The notes beneath the pieces are model-generated. The model saw nothing but the letters and a program-made list of their open reading frames with translations, was not told the origin of the DNA and did no database searches. Below are positions 44,601 through 54,410 of a stretch of DNA of 64,000 nt, one piece after another. The DNA is from Buxus sempervirens. Lineage: Eukaryota; Streptophyta; Magnoliopsida; Buxales; Buxaceae. Positions within the stretch are counted from its first letter, which is position 1. Each line of letters begins with the position of its first letter. The translations under genes were made by a program, and so were the position numbers. The stretch lies in assembly GCA_947561395.2 (NCBI GenBank), contig OX387182.1, positions 50,367,283 to 50,431,282 of the forward strand, given 5' to 3'.

Positions 44601-45633
44601 TGGTCAATTTTCAGTATCATCTGCTTACAGTTTACTAACCAACAGTGATGAACAGGTTACTAACAGCTTTTGGAAGGTTATTTGGAAACTCTACTGTCCC
44701 CAAAAGATCAGATTCTTCATTTGGAAGAGTATGCAGGAAGGACTTACTACAAGTGAGCTCCTCCACCATAGGTTGAGAACCCAGTTGCATGATTGTGTCC
44801 TTTGCAACGGAGTGCCTGAAACAGCAATACATTTGTTTACTGAGTGCCCATTCACCCGTGCCCTTTGGTTTGCTGCCATGGGGGGTCACCTGGACCACCA
44901 TGATCATCAAGCCAGCGTTAAAGAGTGGTGGTTCCAATGTATCAAGAAGTATGGAAGGGATAATCTCTCGATCACTGCCTGGGCAAACATGTTTTGGACA
45001 GTTTGGAGAACAAGAAACCAGGTAATTTTTGAAGGAATCAAACCAAATTTACATCTAACTATCTCCCAATTACTTCTTCTCCAGGAGGAATCAGCTCAAC
45101 TTCTTCAAAAGACCACAAATACCAGGAGCAAAGAGGAGATAGCCGTGGCTTGGACTAGACCAAAAGGCAACAACTTCAAGGTCAACGTTGATGGAGCAGC
45201 AAGGGGAAATCCAGGGAGAGCAGGTTTTGGAGTTATAATCAGAGGTCCACAGGGTGAATTCAATGCTGCGATGGCTCACTATTTGGGTACATCCTTAGCA
45301 TTGGTTGTTGAAGCTTTCGGGCTGGTCGAAGGTGTCAAGTTAGCACAAGCAAGAATGTTGAAGAATGTTGAATTTGAAAGTGATTCCTCAGGAATTGTGG
45401 GCTTCATGAACAAAGGGAGCAGTGTAATTCCAGCGTCGGTTCAAAACATCATTGAAGAAGTAAAGATCAGATGCAGTGTTTTCCAGTCAGTTTCATTTCG
45501 TCACATATTTACGGAAGCAAACTTTGCTGCTGATGCCTTGGCAAAGTTTGCATTGGATGACCACCCATGTCTGTGGGTTAACTTCCCCCCCTCCCCCCCC
45601 CCCCTCTTTCTTATCCCCTTTTCTAAGTGCTGA
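41555..45633 (+). pseudogene. LINE ORF2: endonuclease, RT, zf-RVT, RNase H; inactivated
   Basis: MNILAWNCRG opens the AP-endonuclease, with LLSETM, GDFNVV and GSDHSP catalytic motifs intact. RT starts around 42860 (KCPGPDGYQGLFYQ, FRPISLCN, FADDLLLF). The DLSKAYDR aspartate is Tyr (TAC at 43298) and QGDPLSP reads QDDPLSP. In-frame stops lie at 42578, 42716, 42791 and 43907; a one-base loss near 44180 shifts frame, with three more stops by 44520. The last part (44527-45633) has zf-RVT (CVLCNGVPETAIHLFTEC) and RNase H with VDGAARGNPGRAGFG, the ESDS aspartate and AADALAKFAL. Enzymes for nicking and target-primed reverse transcription are thus recognisable but dead. Confidence 0.9.
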
Positions 45634-45710
45634 TTTCTTAGGGGCCACTCATGTTCGTTCTGTATTATCTTAAGTCCCCCATGTTGTATGTTTTCATTAC
45701 CAAAAAAAAA

Positions 45711-45891
45711 GAGTTTGAACGATTTTAATGCGCCGTTATCTTTGACTGTTTCTAGGTTTGGTTGCCATGTGGAGCACTCTTCTAAAGAAACTCTTATCCT
45801 TCACCAACTCTGTTACGAAGCAATCAACTTTCTTCGAATTTTTTTTTCTTTAATCAACAAATGCATTTAATGCGTCGGTTTATTTGACTGC
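45711..45891 (+). repeat. Inner inverted repeat, left arm, first part
   Basis: GAGTTTGAACGATTTTAATG, TTTGACTGTTTCTAGGTTTG and CACCAACTCTGTTACGAAGC match the reverse complement of 50100-50248 at roughly nine bases in ten. The arm itself holds a direct repeat: the AATGCGCC-GGTTTATTTGACTG-TTCTGGGTTTGG unit occurs twice, the second copy interrupted by the solo LTR at 45892. Confidence 0.8.
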
Positions 45892-48800
45892 TGTAAGCAC
45901 CTCATTTTTGCGTCTCCCAAAATGTAGAAAATGAAATTTTAATTGAAAAGTCAAACTTGAGAAAAGTCAAACTTGAGAAAGTCAAAAAGTTGACTTTTTA
46001 TCTGGTGCAAATCAGTTGCCATGCTTCCCACCATTGGAAAGAGGATTCCGATACGATTCTAATGGAACAGAGTTTGCTCAAATCGGAGTCCAGATGAAGA
46101 AGTTATGGACTGGTCAAATCTGAGAAAAGCATAAATTGATTTTCTGCTAAACCCCAGATCAGCTACCTCATTTGATACCAGCAGAAAGAGCATCTCGACA
46201 CGATTCCAACGCAACTGAGTTTGCTGGAATCGGAGTCCCGGATAAGGAAATATGAGCAAAACCGGCTCCCGGACGCAGCCTGGCACTTCTGCTAAAAAAC
46301 TCGAATTCGCTGCTAAATTGAAATTCAGTGGATTGGGAATCTCGAACTGATTCCAACGCCACTAAGTTTGCTAAAATCAGATATCAGATGAGTGAGTTGT
46401 GGGCAGTTGAAGTTTCTGAAAAAATTGCACACGTGGCAAATAGTGAAGAAAGAGCAGCAAAATGAAAAGTCTTGCATTAAAAAATAATCTAATTAAAGCA
46501 TTTGAAATAAAAGAAAAAGAAAGAATTAAAAGATGCATGTGCATCCAAAACTTAACACAAAAAATCCTAATATAATAATAATAAAAGTATATAAAGAAAA
46601 AAAAGAAAATAAAAAAACATGTGGTTGGATGAATTCTCCATGTGGAGAATTCGTCCAAGCCTTCCCCAAGCAAGACTTAGCCTCCAAGTTTACTTGGAGG
46701 CTAAGTCTTGAAGCAATGATGCATAATCATTGCTTATATTTAAAAAAAGGCACAAATGAAAAGTGGGTAAAGTTTTGGTGATAAAGCAAGAAATAAATTA
46801 ACTTTTGGTCATTGCTTATAAAAAGAAAAAACCCTAGCAAAAGGGAGGGAGGGGGGGGGGGGGGGGGGACGGCTCATTTTTTGGAGGTCTCCCATCTCTC
46901 CCAAGCTTCTCCATTCTCTCTCCCACTCTCCTCCATCTCTTCTTGCCCCCCTTTGGCTCCCCCAAACCATAAAACATCACCCTAAGGCCAATCTCTTCTC
47001 CTTTTCTTGTCTTCCTCTTCATCTTTCACCAAAACCAAGGAGGAGGACTTGTTGTTGGTGGCCAAAGAAGGTGCTCCAGCACCTTAGCTTGCCCCAGGGA
47101 GACTTCACACCCACTCCACAAGGGTTCAGAACCCAAGGTAATGTTCACTGTAACCTTTTGTTCAACATAGTTTAAAATGAGCAAGTTTGAGGGTTTTTAA
47201 ACTAACCAGTGTGTGTGTGATGTTCAAAGTATGTTCTTGCCTTGTTTTGCTCCCCTCCTTCTCCATTTGTGGCCACATGAAGTAGCTTAACCTCCATGGT
47301 AAGAGGAGGACCATTCGTACGGTTTTAAGGGAGGGAGATGGTTCCTTTCAAGCATGTTTTGCTACGGTGTTTAGAACATCATACTGTTACCAACTTGTCT
47401 CATTCGCACGGGGGAGCATGTTCCCCCACGTTTGCCTCTCATGTATCCCGTCATAAGCCCCCCTCTCATCTCTTCTTTCCTTGATTCTTTAGTTCCCATG
47501 TGGAGTTGATTTTAATATGCTTTCGTAGTCTCAAAAGCATGCATGCACGCCCACCTTCACACACCCACAAGTGCTATGCTAGATCATTATATATGTTTGA
47601 GCCATTAGCCATCTCATGGCATGCATGGGCACACACACGTGCCTTTCATTTTTTATGCTCACAAGACACCAAAAGGCATGCATGTTCTCCACGGTTCAAG
47701 AGCATGTAGATTGAGTTTAGCTTATTATCTTCCCTTTATCTCAGCAGTTTGCTGTCATATGAAATTATAAGAACGAAACAGGGACACATAGGTCCCTGCT
47801 CCGCCACTGGGAGTGTCCCAAAAATGGGAGGAGGCAACACCTTGAGCCTCCTCCCCCTTGCTTGAACCACTAAAACCCCAAAAAAGGTGACCAAAGGGAG
47901 GTCTTCCTCCCACCTGAACCACTGTGGGCTCACACAGGAGCCCACACGATCACTGGAACATCCTAGAAAGCCTAAAAACCCAACCCCAATGCAAAAATAA
48001 AAAAAAGGGCTTCTGGGGGTTGATCCGGCAACTCAGGCCGGATCAACTGAAGCCCATGTGTAGCCGGCTAAAGATGCGGGATACACAGAGACTTATGTGT
48101 AACCGGCATCTCAGGCCGGCTACACTGCCAGAATTCTTTTTTTGCCATTTTTGCTGATCTTGTGTGATTTTTGGTTTGTTTGATCAAATCCGGGGGAACC
48201 AGTAGGCCCGGAAACCCAAGATGGGCCATGGACCGACCCGGTCCAAATTGATTTCCGGTGGGCCTTCCAACGGGGCCCACCAACCGGAAACCCAAGATGG
48301 GCCATGGACCGACCCGGTCCAAATTGATTTCTGGTGGGCTTTCCAACGGGGCCCACCAAGCCCGACCAATTTATTTTTGCTTAACTAAGATAAATAAAAG
48401 ATTTGAGTGGGCCAGACCACTTGAGGCCCACCCAAGCCCTAGTTGGGCCATGCATGCTTAAAGTAGGATGTGGTTTGGCCGAGACCACGGGCAGGGCCTA
48501 TCGGGCCCACTAAGCCCATGAACCCAACCAACTTAGGGTTTCAGAACCCTAAACTCAGGAAGTCTTGGGCTTTCAAGCCCAAGCCCAGGTAAAGGGCCCC
48601 AAGCCCAAAGCCTGGCCCATTTTGGCAAAGATTAATCAAAATAAACTCAAAACACTTGGCAACCAGGCCGAGGCCCACTCAGGGGCCCGCAAGTCAATCC
48701 AGACTCACTTTTTGCATGGAACTAAATTTAATCTTCAACTTGGAATTTAAATAAAATCAATTCACTGAACCAAAGCCCAAAGGGCCTCTCAGGCTAGACT

Positions 48801-49254
48801 GAGGCCCACCAAGGGACACGTGGGCTCAACCAAGCCCACCAAGGAATCCGCGGGCCTTCCAACGGGGCCCGCCCAATCAGACTCACATCACTTTAACTAA
48901 AAAGATAAAATCAAGTAAAGGGACCCACACCACTTTGGCGGTCCCGCCAGACTTAACCAAAATTGAATGCTGGATTAGGAATCGGGTGAGTGAGAGACCA
49001 ACTGAGTTGACTCAAACCAGGGAAACTTATGGGACCCGTCACTTGACGGGGTGGACTGGGGTATCTACGGACTTCCCCAGACCGCAACCGAGAACCTACT
49101 CAGAATCTCAAGCCGCAGACCAAGCCTTAGTAGAAGAACTTAGGCACCCAGGTGTCTGCCTGCACCCCATCAGGCAGTGGCGACTCCAAACAAACCCCGA
49201 GGCACGCATCGTTTTGCGTGCGCCTCGTCGTGCGACCAAAATCGGGTGCGCACA
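45892..49254 (+). mobile_element. Solo LTR, 3363 bp, TGTAAGCACC family
   Basis: It starts TGTAAGCACC and ends GGGTGCGCACA, imperfect inverted ends. Flanking bases ACTGC (45887-45891) and ACTAC (49255-49259) are a 5-base duplication with one change. The opposite arm at about 50071-50080 keeps the uninserted site (GACTGCCTCTT in reverse complement). Early on, three copies of a unit with CGATTCTAATGGAACAGAGT or CGATTCCAACGCAACTGAGT lie at 46030-46400, and a 76-base tandem pair at 48208-48360 (GATGGGCCATGGACCGACCC). An 18-base G run lies at 46851-46868. No retrotransposon domain is present; open frames inside are incidental. Confidence 0.85.
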
Positions 49255-49259
49255 ACTAC

Positions 49260-49345
49260 CTCTCTTCTGGGTTTGGTCAATCTTATGAAGAAACTCTTCT
49301 CCTTCCCCAACAGTCTTCTGAAGCAAGCAATTTTCTTCCGAAACA
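49260..49345 (+). repeat. Inner inverted repeat, left arm, second part
   Basis: Continues the arm after the solo LTR: CTCTCTTCTGGGTTTGGTCA, CTTCCCCAACAGTCTTCTGA, AGCAAGCAATTTTCT. It matches the reverse complement of 50010-50075. Similarity ends just after this point. Confidence 0.8.
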
Positions 49346-50009
49346 AGTTTCTTCCGTTTTTTCCTTCACTTCTTAATCAAGTTTATTTTAGGGCTCACCT
49401 TCTTCGCCTCTACCTCTCTTCTTCTCTAAACTCACTTGTAATCGAGGGAGACAGTGATCTGGTGCGGCAGCGGAGAATTGGTGCGGCAGTTGAAAAGGAG
49501 ACACTCGAACATCGTCATTGAAATTGAAAAGCGTGGTGGATATGGAGGCTTCGGTAGTGGAGAACTAGTGTGGCAGACGCTCAAACATTGCCATTTCATG
49601 CGGTCCAGCATTCAGAAGGTAGACCCTCACCGAGCATTCAAGAAGGGATTAGAAAATCTGGGATGAGAGAGAAGAGAGAAGAGGAGAGCAGGGAGAGGAG
49701 ATTCATAGATGCTACGTGGCTTGGTAGAGAGTTGTGGGGAACGGAGATTTGAAGAAGCTTCTCGGCGTCGTGCTAGTGCAAGAATGGTTGAGAAGAGGAG
49801 GGGTTGGGAGCCTTCTTGACCTTTCTTCACAATAGAAGAGAGCTTCTCCAGAAAGCAACGAAAAGCGCCACGTATTGGAGAAGGAAGTTTCTCCAGAAAA
49901 CTTTCTTTGATATCAAATGGGAAGAGAAGTTCGTGCACCCCAAACCTCCTGAACCTACCACATCAGTCCCAGAGCAACGCGAACCTGCCGCGTAAGCTGC
50001 CACTCCCTT
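49346..50009. other. Centre of the palindromic Helitron
   Basis: Unique sequence between the arms. Purine-rich and mixed open frames are present but none has recognisable protein features. Its right edge (about 49955-50009), read in reverse complement as GGGAGTGGCAGCTTACGCGG and CAGGTTCGCG, resembles the Helitron 5' region at 16370 and 38187, so a third inverted or direct copy of the terminal region may lie here. Confidence 0.45.
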
Positions 50010-50289
50010 TAGAAAATTGCTTGCTTCAGAAGACAGTTAGGGAAGGCAAAGAGTTGACCAAACCCAGAAAAGAGGCAGTCAAATAAACCGGCGCATTTTG
50101 TTGATTAAAGAAAACAAAATTTGAAGAAAGTTGATTGCTTCATAATAGAGTTGGTGAAGGGTAAGAGTTTATTCAGGAGAGTGCTCGACGTGGCAACCAA
50201 ACCCAGAAACAGTCAAAGAAACTGGCGCATTAAAATCGTTCAAACTCGTTGCTTATTAAAGAAAAAAAATAAAATTGGCCGAACCATTC
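50010..50289 (-). repeat. Inner inverted repeat, right arm
   Basis: Reverse complement of the left inner arm. It retains the uninserted target of the 3.4-kb LTR and, at its outer end, GAATGGTTCGGCC, matching GTGGTTCGGCC at 38548 in the left arm. That shared sequence shows where both LINE insertions fell relative to the ancestral palindrome. Confidence 0.8.
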
Positions 50290-52975
50290 TTTTTTTTTTT
50301 GGTGGGAAAAGAAACATATATTAAGACCTGAGAAAGGAAATGTTCTGGGCATCAGCCCGAAGTAACAAGGAAATAAAAGCAGGGGGAGATCTAATCCAAG
50401 TACACGAAAAGTTATCAATGGCGAAGTTGGCCAAGAGATCGGCCACTTGATTGCCTTCCCGACATCTATGAGTGAAAACAACAGCTTGAAACTCTCTGCA
50501 AATCATCTTTATCTCTGTAAGGGTAGCCAAAATACGCCATGGAAAGGTTACATTTCATCTGGACAGCAGTTGGATAATGGTGAGGGAATCTCCTTCCAGG
50601 ATCACATGAGTAGCACCAAGCGCCCTGCCCGGCCATCTTAATACTTTCAAGTGCACTCAACGCCTCTGATTGAAGTGCTGAATCAGCTTGAACTATTGGA
50701 GAGAATCCGGCCAAGAACCTACCCAATTGGTCACGACATACACCCCCAATAGCCGATTTGCACACAGTCCTTCTCCAAGCACCATCGAAATTGATTTTTA
50801 CAAAAGGAGAAGCCAGCGCTTGCCATTGGATCAGACGTGGAGTTCTGTGATTTTCAGTAGCAACAGATGTATTTTTGATTAGCTCTATCTCCTCATGCCA
50901 ACGTCTAAATGCACTGTACGCTTGCTCCACACTAGGAACCAGCCCCTTAAACATAACCTCATTCCGAGTTTTCCAAATTGTCCATCCTACAGCTGCCACC
51001 TCTGCAAGAAAATTAGAAAGTGCAGGTCAAAGGGGAATGTTTGTATTGTGGCAAAATGATTTAACCATTCGAAGAAAGATTGTTGAGGGCCCCTACTCTG
51101 TGCATAGCCACCAATAGATCTGAACCAAACCGCTTTGGAAAATGGCATTGTAACCATAGATGTTCCAAGGTTTCCGAGTCTTCCCTACAGAGATAACAAT
51201 TAGTAGCCATCCGTCCAATTCTTGAATTCAGCAATGCGCCTGTAGGGAGACCACCATTTAGGCACTTCCATAGGAAGATTTTAATTTGGCTAGGGCATTT
51301 GAGATGCCATAGCTTTAGCCAAAGGGGATTGGATGGAGGCAAACTATCTGCAATCATCATTCTGTATGCTGAAGCTACAGAAAACTTACCGCTTGAAGTG
51401 CCTTGCCACTGTCGAGTGTCTCTCAATAAGAATGGACAAACTTGAGTAGCTATAATCTTGCTCACGGTCTCTTCATGCCAGAATTTATTCAAAATGCTTA
51501 GATTCCAAGACTGGGTAGATGGCTGTAGCAATTGATCAACGGTTGCAAGGGTGAAGGAGTTCTGATTCTGATGAATAGTAAGAGGCTGTGTAATGCCTTG
51601 GGCCCATTCTTTTTTTTTAAGATTAAGAAAAAGCTGAGCTAGGCTCTATCTTCATTAGATGAAAACAGTGTTACAATAGCTGCTACTTTAAGCCTGAATA
51701 CAACGATAATATACCCAAAAAAGCGAAGGAACAAAAGAGGCCAGGATACAGGAGAGACATCAACCCCAACAATCTGGATGCAGTTCTGAGTGAAAGTGTC
51801 CGACCCTGCGCCGAAGTAGCATGAAACCACCTGAAGAACAGGGGTAAGGTCGGACGAAGGGTCCGTTGAAACACGGATTGAAATTCCCATTAACGGGAGA
51901 GAAGGCTTCGACAAAGACGAAAAAGCCAGAAAAGGATTGCTCGATAAACCGAGACACATCCGAACCCAGAACTGCACTTGGACAATGAGGGTCGAGTCCC
52001 TCTGGTACCTAACAACACAAAAACTAACTAAAAACAACAAAATAAAACTGATTTCACTATAAACAAAAACAAACCAAAACACCATAAAATTGGCTTCACG
52101 GGCAGGGAGTTGCTGCGGCAAAATCCTCGACGCCCCAGGTCCTGACGAACCATTAAGGCTTAAAACTATGCAAACCTCCCCGTCTTCTTCCCCATCAGGG
52201 TCCTCTGCTTCATCCTCCGATTCCGAAGCCATACTTGAAGGATACAAAACGACGACCACCAGACTTGACTAACTGATGCCTAGATGACAAGAATAGCCGC
52301 CAAGCAATAGAACCTGTCGCAGATGCCTATGACTTTCTTCTTCTGAAAACTGAAAAGTAACAAGCTCTTCCGAGCGCTTTAATGGAAATAAAAGCGATTC
52401 CCCCAAAACCTAGTTGACCTGCTGAGAAGAACAAAGGGAGAGCAAAGATCGATCACACCTGGAGAACAAGACTTAGAAACGAAGTAACCCTCCCTAACCT
52501 CTGTCGTAGATTCTTTGCTTGGAAAGAATGAAAATCGAAAGAAGGAAGAAGGTTGCCTCCGATTACCAAACACTTAGAGGCACCACAGGAACCGAACCGC
52601 TCCCCAACCAGAACTCTCTCGAGGGTCTAGGGTTTCAAGGGCTCAATCGCCAAACTCAAAACCAAACCCAAACCCTAACGAAATCACCAAACTCACTTGC
52701 CAAACCCTAACCCTATGCGTTGCTTGCTTGGCCATTTACAAGATTCGATTCTTGAAGGTTCAATAAAAGGACTCCAGAAATTAATACAAGTAAACATAGA
52801 TGCTACTAGCCAGTCCAGATTTACAGACTTTGAGAACTAGAAAGATACAGTTCTAACATGACCCACCTGCTAAACATTTGCTGGATCTTGTCCATGAATT
52901 GATCAGGTAGAAAATTGGCAAAACAAAGCCGCCTTGGGCCCATTCGAAACCTCCAAAAACTAGTTGTTGATTAAA
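50290..52975 (-). pseudogene. 5'-truncated LINE (zf-RVT and RNase H) in the right arm
   Basis: A T run at 50290-50300 is the A tail of a minus-strand L1. RNase H (INFDGAWRRTV, SEALSALESIKMA, then after a frameshift near 50620 CREGNQVADLLANFAIDN) lies at 50321-50999. The zf-RVT domain (WQGTSSGKFSVASAYRMM, CYLCREDSETLEHLWLQC) lies at 51061-51531. The rest of the 5' part is absent; about 30 bases more follow beyond the retroposon at 51610-52930, then the Helitron arm resumes near 52975. Its protein sequence is clearly different from the LINE of the left arm, so the two were independent insertions. Confidence 0.8.
51610..52930 (-). mobile_element. Non-autonomous L1-type retroposon with 15-bp TSD
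   Basis: GCCTTGGGCCCATTC flanks it exactly at 51595-51609 and 52931-52945. The minus strand ends with AGCTCAGCTTTTTCTTAATC and an A tail. A 206-codon frame (51639-52259) starts near an acidic stretch (MASESEDEAEDPDGEEDGE) and turns hydrophobic, like the frame of the element at 35509-36350; neither has LINE domains. The 5' half contains AACCCTA-type repeats (GTTAGGGTTTGG). It is inserted in the truncated LINE of the right arm. Confidence 0.85.
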
Positions 52976-53039
52976 TGCATACCTTACTAAATCTAGAATA
53001 TTTTAGAAAATATCACTAAAATCTAATTTCCCTCTTTTT

Positions 53040-53596
53040 TTAAACTAAAATTTGTCGGTCGGCTCATTAAATGCTATTGTGAGTCAAACAAAAATAAAAT
53101 TTAAAGAAAACTAAAATTTCTCATTAAATGCATACATCACTAAATCTGAAATATTTTAGAAATTATCACTAAAATCTAATTTTTCCTTTTTTTAATTCAC
53201 TTAACGCCCAACCACCCGAAGTGACACATTAGCTCTCATTAAATCCATACCTTACTAAATCTGAAATATGTTAGAAAATATCACTAAAAGCTAATTTCTT
53301 TTTTCTTTTCGTAGAATAATTTCTTTTTTTTTTAATTAAAATTTGTTGACCGGCTCATTAAATGCTGTTGTGAATCAAATCAAAGAAAAATAAAATTTAA
53401 AGAAAAGTAAAATTTGTCACTAAATGCATACCTTACTAAATCTTAAATATTATAGAAAATATCACCAAAATCTAATTTTTTCCTTTTTTTTAAAGTCAAA
53501 AGCAAGTCGCCAAACCACCAAACGTGAAACATCAGCCCGGAAGTAACGTGGGGCTGCCACCTAAGCCGCCACCCCTGCGCCGCTTAATATATAAGA
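53040..53596 (-). repeat. Helitron 5' region (right arm)
   Basis: On the minus strand it begins TCTTATATATTAAGCGGCGC, then GGTGGCGGCTTAGGTGGCAG. The unit ATTAGATTTTGGTGATATTT, AGATTTAGTAAGGTATGCAT, AATGAGCCGGTC recurs two to three times with a period of about 160-190 bases. The left-arm copy at 38173 has fewer units. It is the proposed true 5' terminus of the composite Helitron. Confidence 0.7.
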
Positions 53597-53654
53597 TTTG
53601 TAACATAATAATTCAAACCAGATAGCTCAATGGAATGTCACCTCTCTTTCACTC

Positions 53655-54410
53655 AATAGTAGGGATGCTTATCGAGGCGTGCCCGGGCCGACCCAGCACG
53701 GCATGCGCACTGTAGCGTGCCGTGCCTGGCCGGGGGTCCTGGGGCCGTGGCCTGTTTGGGCACGGCCCGCCAAGGCACGTGGCCCGGCGGGCCGCGCGCA
53801 TGCGTGCCAGCCGGCCCACTATGGGGCATGCCCAACTTTGTTGATTGGGTTTGAAAAGGAAATGAAAACTGCCGACAGTAGGGTTCAAACTTAGCTCAAC
53901 AGCTTTCAAGTCTGTCTCCTTAACTACTAGGACACATCAACTTCTTGCATCAATAGTATCATAATTAAATTATTTTAGCTAAAAATTAAGGATACCCCCA
54001 CCATTGTTCGAAAATATAACTATAGAAGCTCTTATATAATCAATCAAAGCTAAGAAAATAATTAGGTATAAATAAGCCCAAAAAGTTGTTATAAAATCTC
54101 TAATTAAATATATTTGTTAAGTCCATGGTTTTAAATTAGACTACTTTAAGTCTTTAATGGGTGTAATTTATATTTTTTTTTTTGAGCAAAATCTATCTCA
54201 ATATGTGTAAGACAATTTTGTGAATAATAAAAATATTTTTCAGAAATTTTTTTTGATTTTTTTGGATTTTAAAAAAAAAATTACTTTTAATACCCCTGAC
54301 CTGCCAGGCCCGGCATGGCACGCCTGCTGGGGCATGCCGTGCCAAGCCTAGGGGCCTGACTAAACGGGCCTTGCGTGCCGTGGCCCGCCTGGCACGTTGC
54401 GTTTCTCATT
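53655..54410. mobile_element. GC-rich hAT-like element (GGCACG termini)
   Basis: GC-rich flanks rich in GGCACGG, GCCCGGC and GGCATGCC (53660-53850 and 54295-54405) bracket a very AT-rich interior. The left flank starts after AGTAGGGATGCTTATCG. This layout of subterminal GGCACG repeats around an AT-rich core matches a widespread plant MITE group. Overlapping open frames in both strands of the left flank are composition artefacts. Confidence 0.5.

Larger units (their letters stand above)
38590..45710 (+). mobile_element. Near full-length L1-type LINE with nested solo LTR
   Basis: It has a 5' leader, ORF1 (from 38883), ORF2 (from 41555) and an A tail at 45702-45710 that abuts GAGTTTGAACGATTTTAATG of the Helitron arm. 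Without the solo LTR in ORF1 it is about 6.0 kb, the usual size of a plant L1. The 5' boundary is approximate; GAGTTT before it (38574) and after it may be a decayed target duplication. Both frames carry stops, so it cannot move on its own. Confidence 0.8.
38050..53596 (-). mobile_element. Palindromic composite Helitron, 15.5 kb with nested insertions
   Basis: On the minus strand it starts TCTTATATATTAAGCGGCGC after an A and ends with the hairpin CACGCCCATTGCGCGTG, a short spacer, CCACTAG, then T. These are the 5' TC, 3' hairpin and CTAG, and A/T flanks of a Helitron. No Rep/helicase gene is present. Removing the two LINEs (with their inserts) and the 3363-bp solo LTR leaves only about 2-2.5 kb, so the original was a small non-autonomous element. 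An inverted copy of its 5' region lies near its 3' end, making most of it self-complementary. Confidence 0.65.

Noticed and set aside
48068..48369. Repetitive frames with GPWPILGF-like repeats
   Set aside because: They are produced by the 76-base tandem repeat within the solo LTR.
49178..49187. TGGCGACTCC as a primer-binding site marking the LTR end
   Set aside because: The target duplication and the empty site in the other arm put the LTR end 67 bases further right.
51639..52259. 206-codon minus-strand frame as an independent gene
   Set aside because: It lies within a retroposon bounded by a 15-base duplication, and composition shifts from acidic to hydrophobic without recognisable motifs.
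38050..53596. Interpretation as a MULE or other TIR transposon
   Set aside because: The outer ends lack a 9-base target duplication and fit Helitron A/T flanks, TC start, and hairpin with CTAG end better; the inverted termini are explained by an internal copy of the 5' region.
38050..53596. An autonomous Helitron with a Rep/helicase gene
   Set aside because: No Rep or helicase motif was seen in any frame; all coding sequence inside belongs to LINEs.
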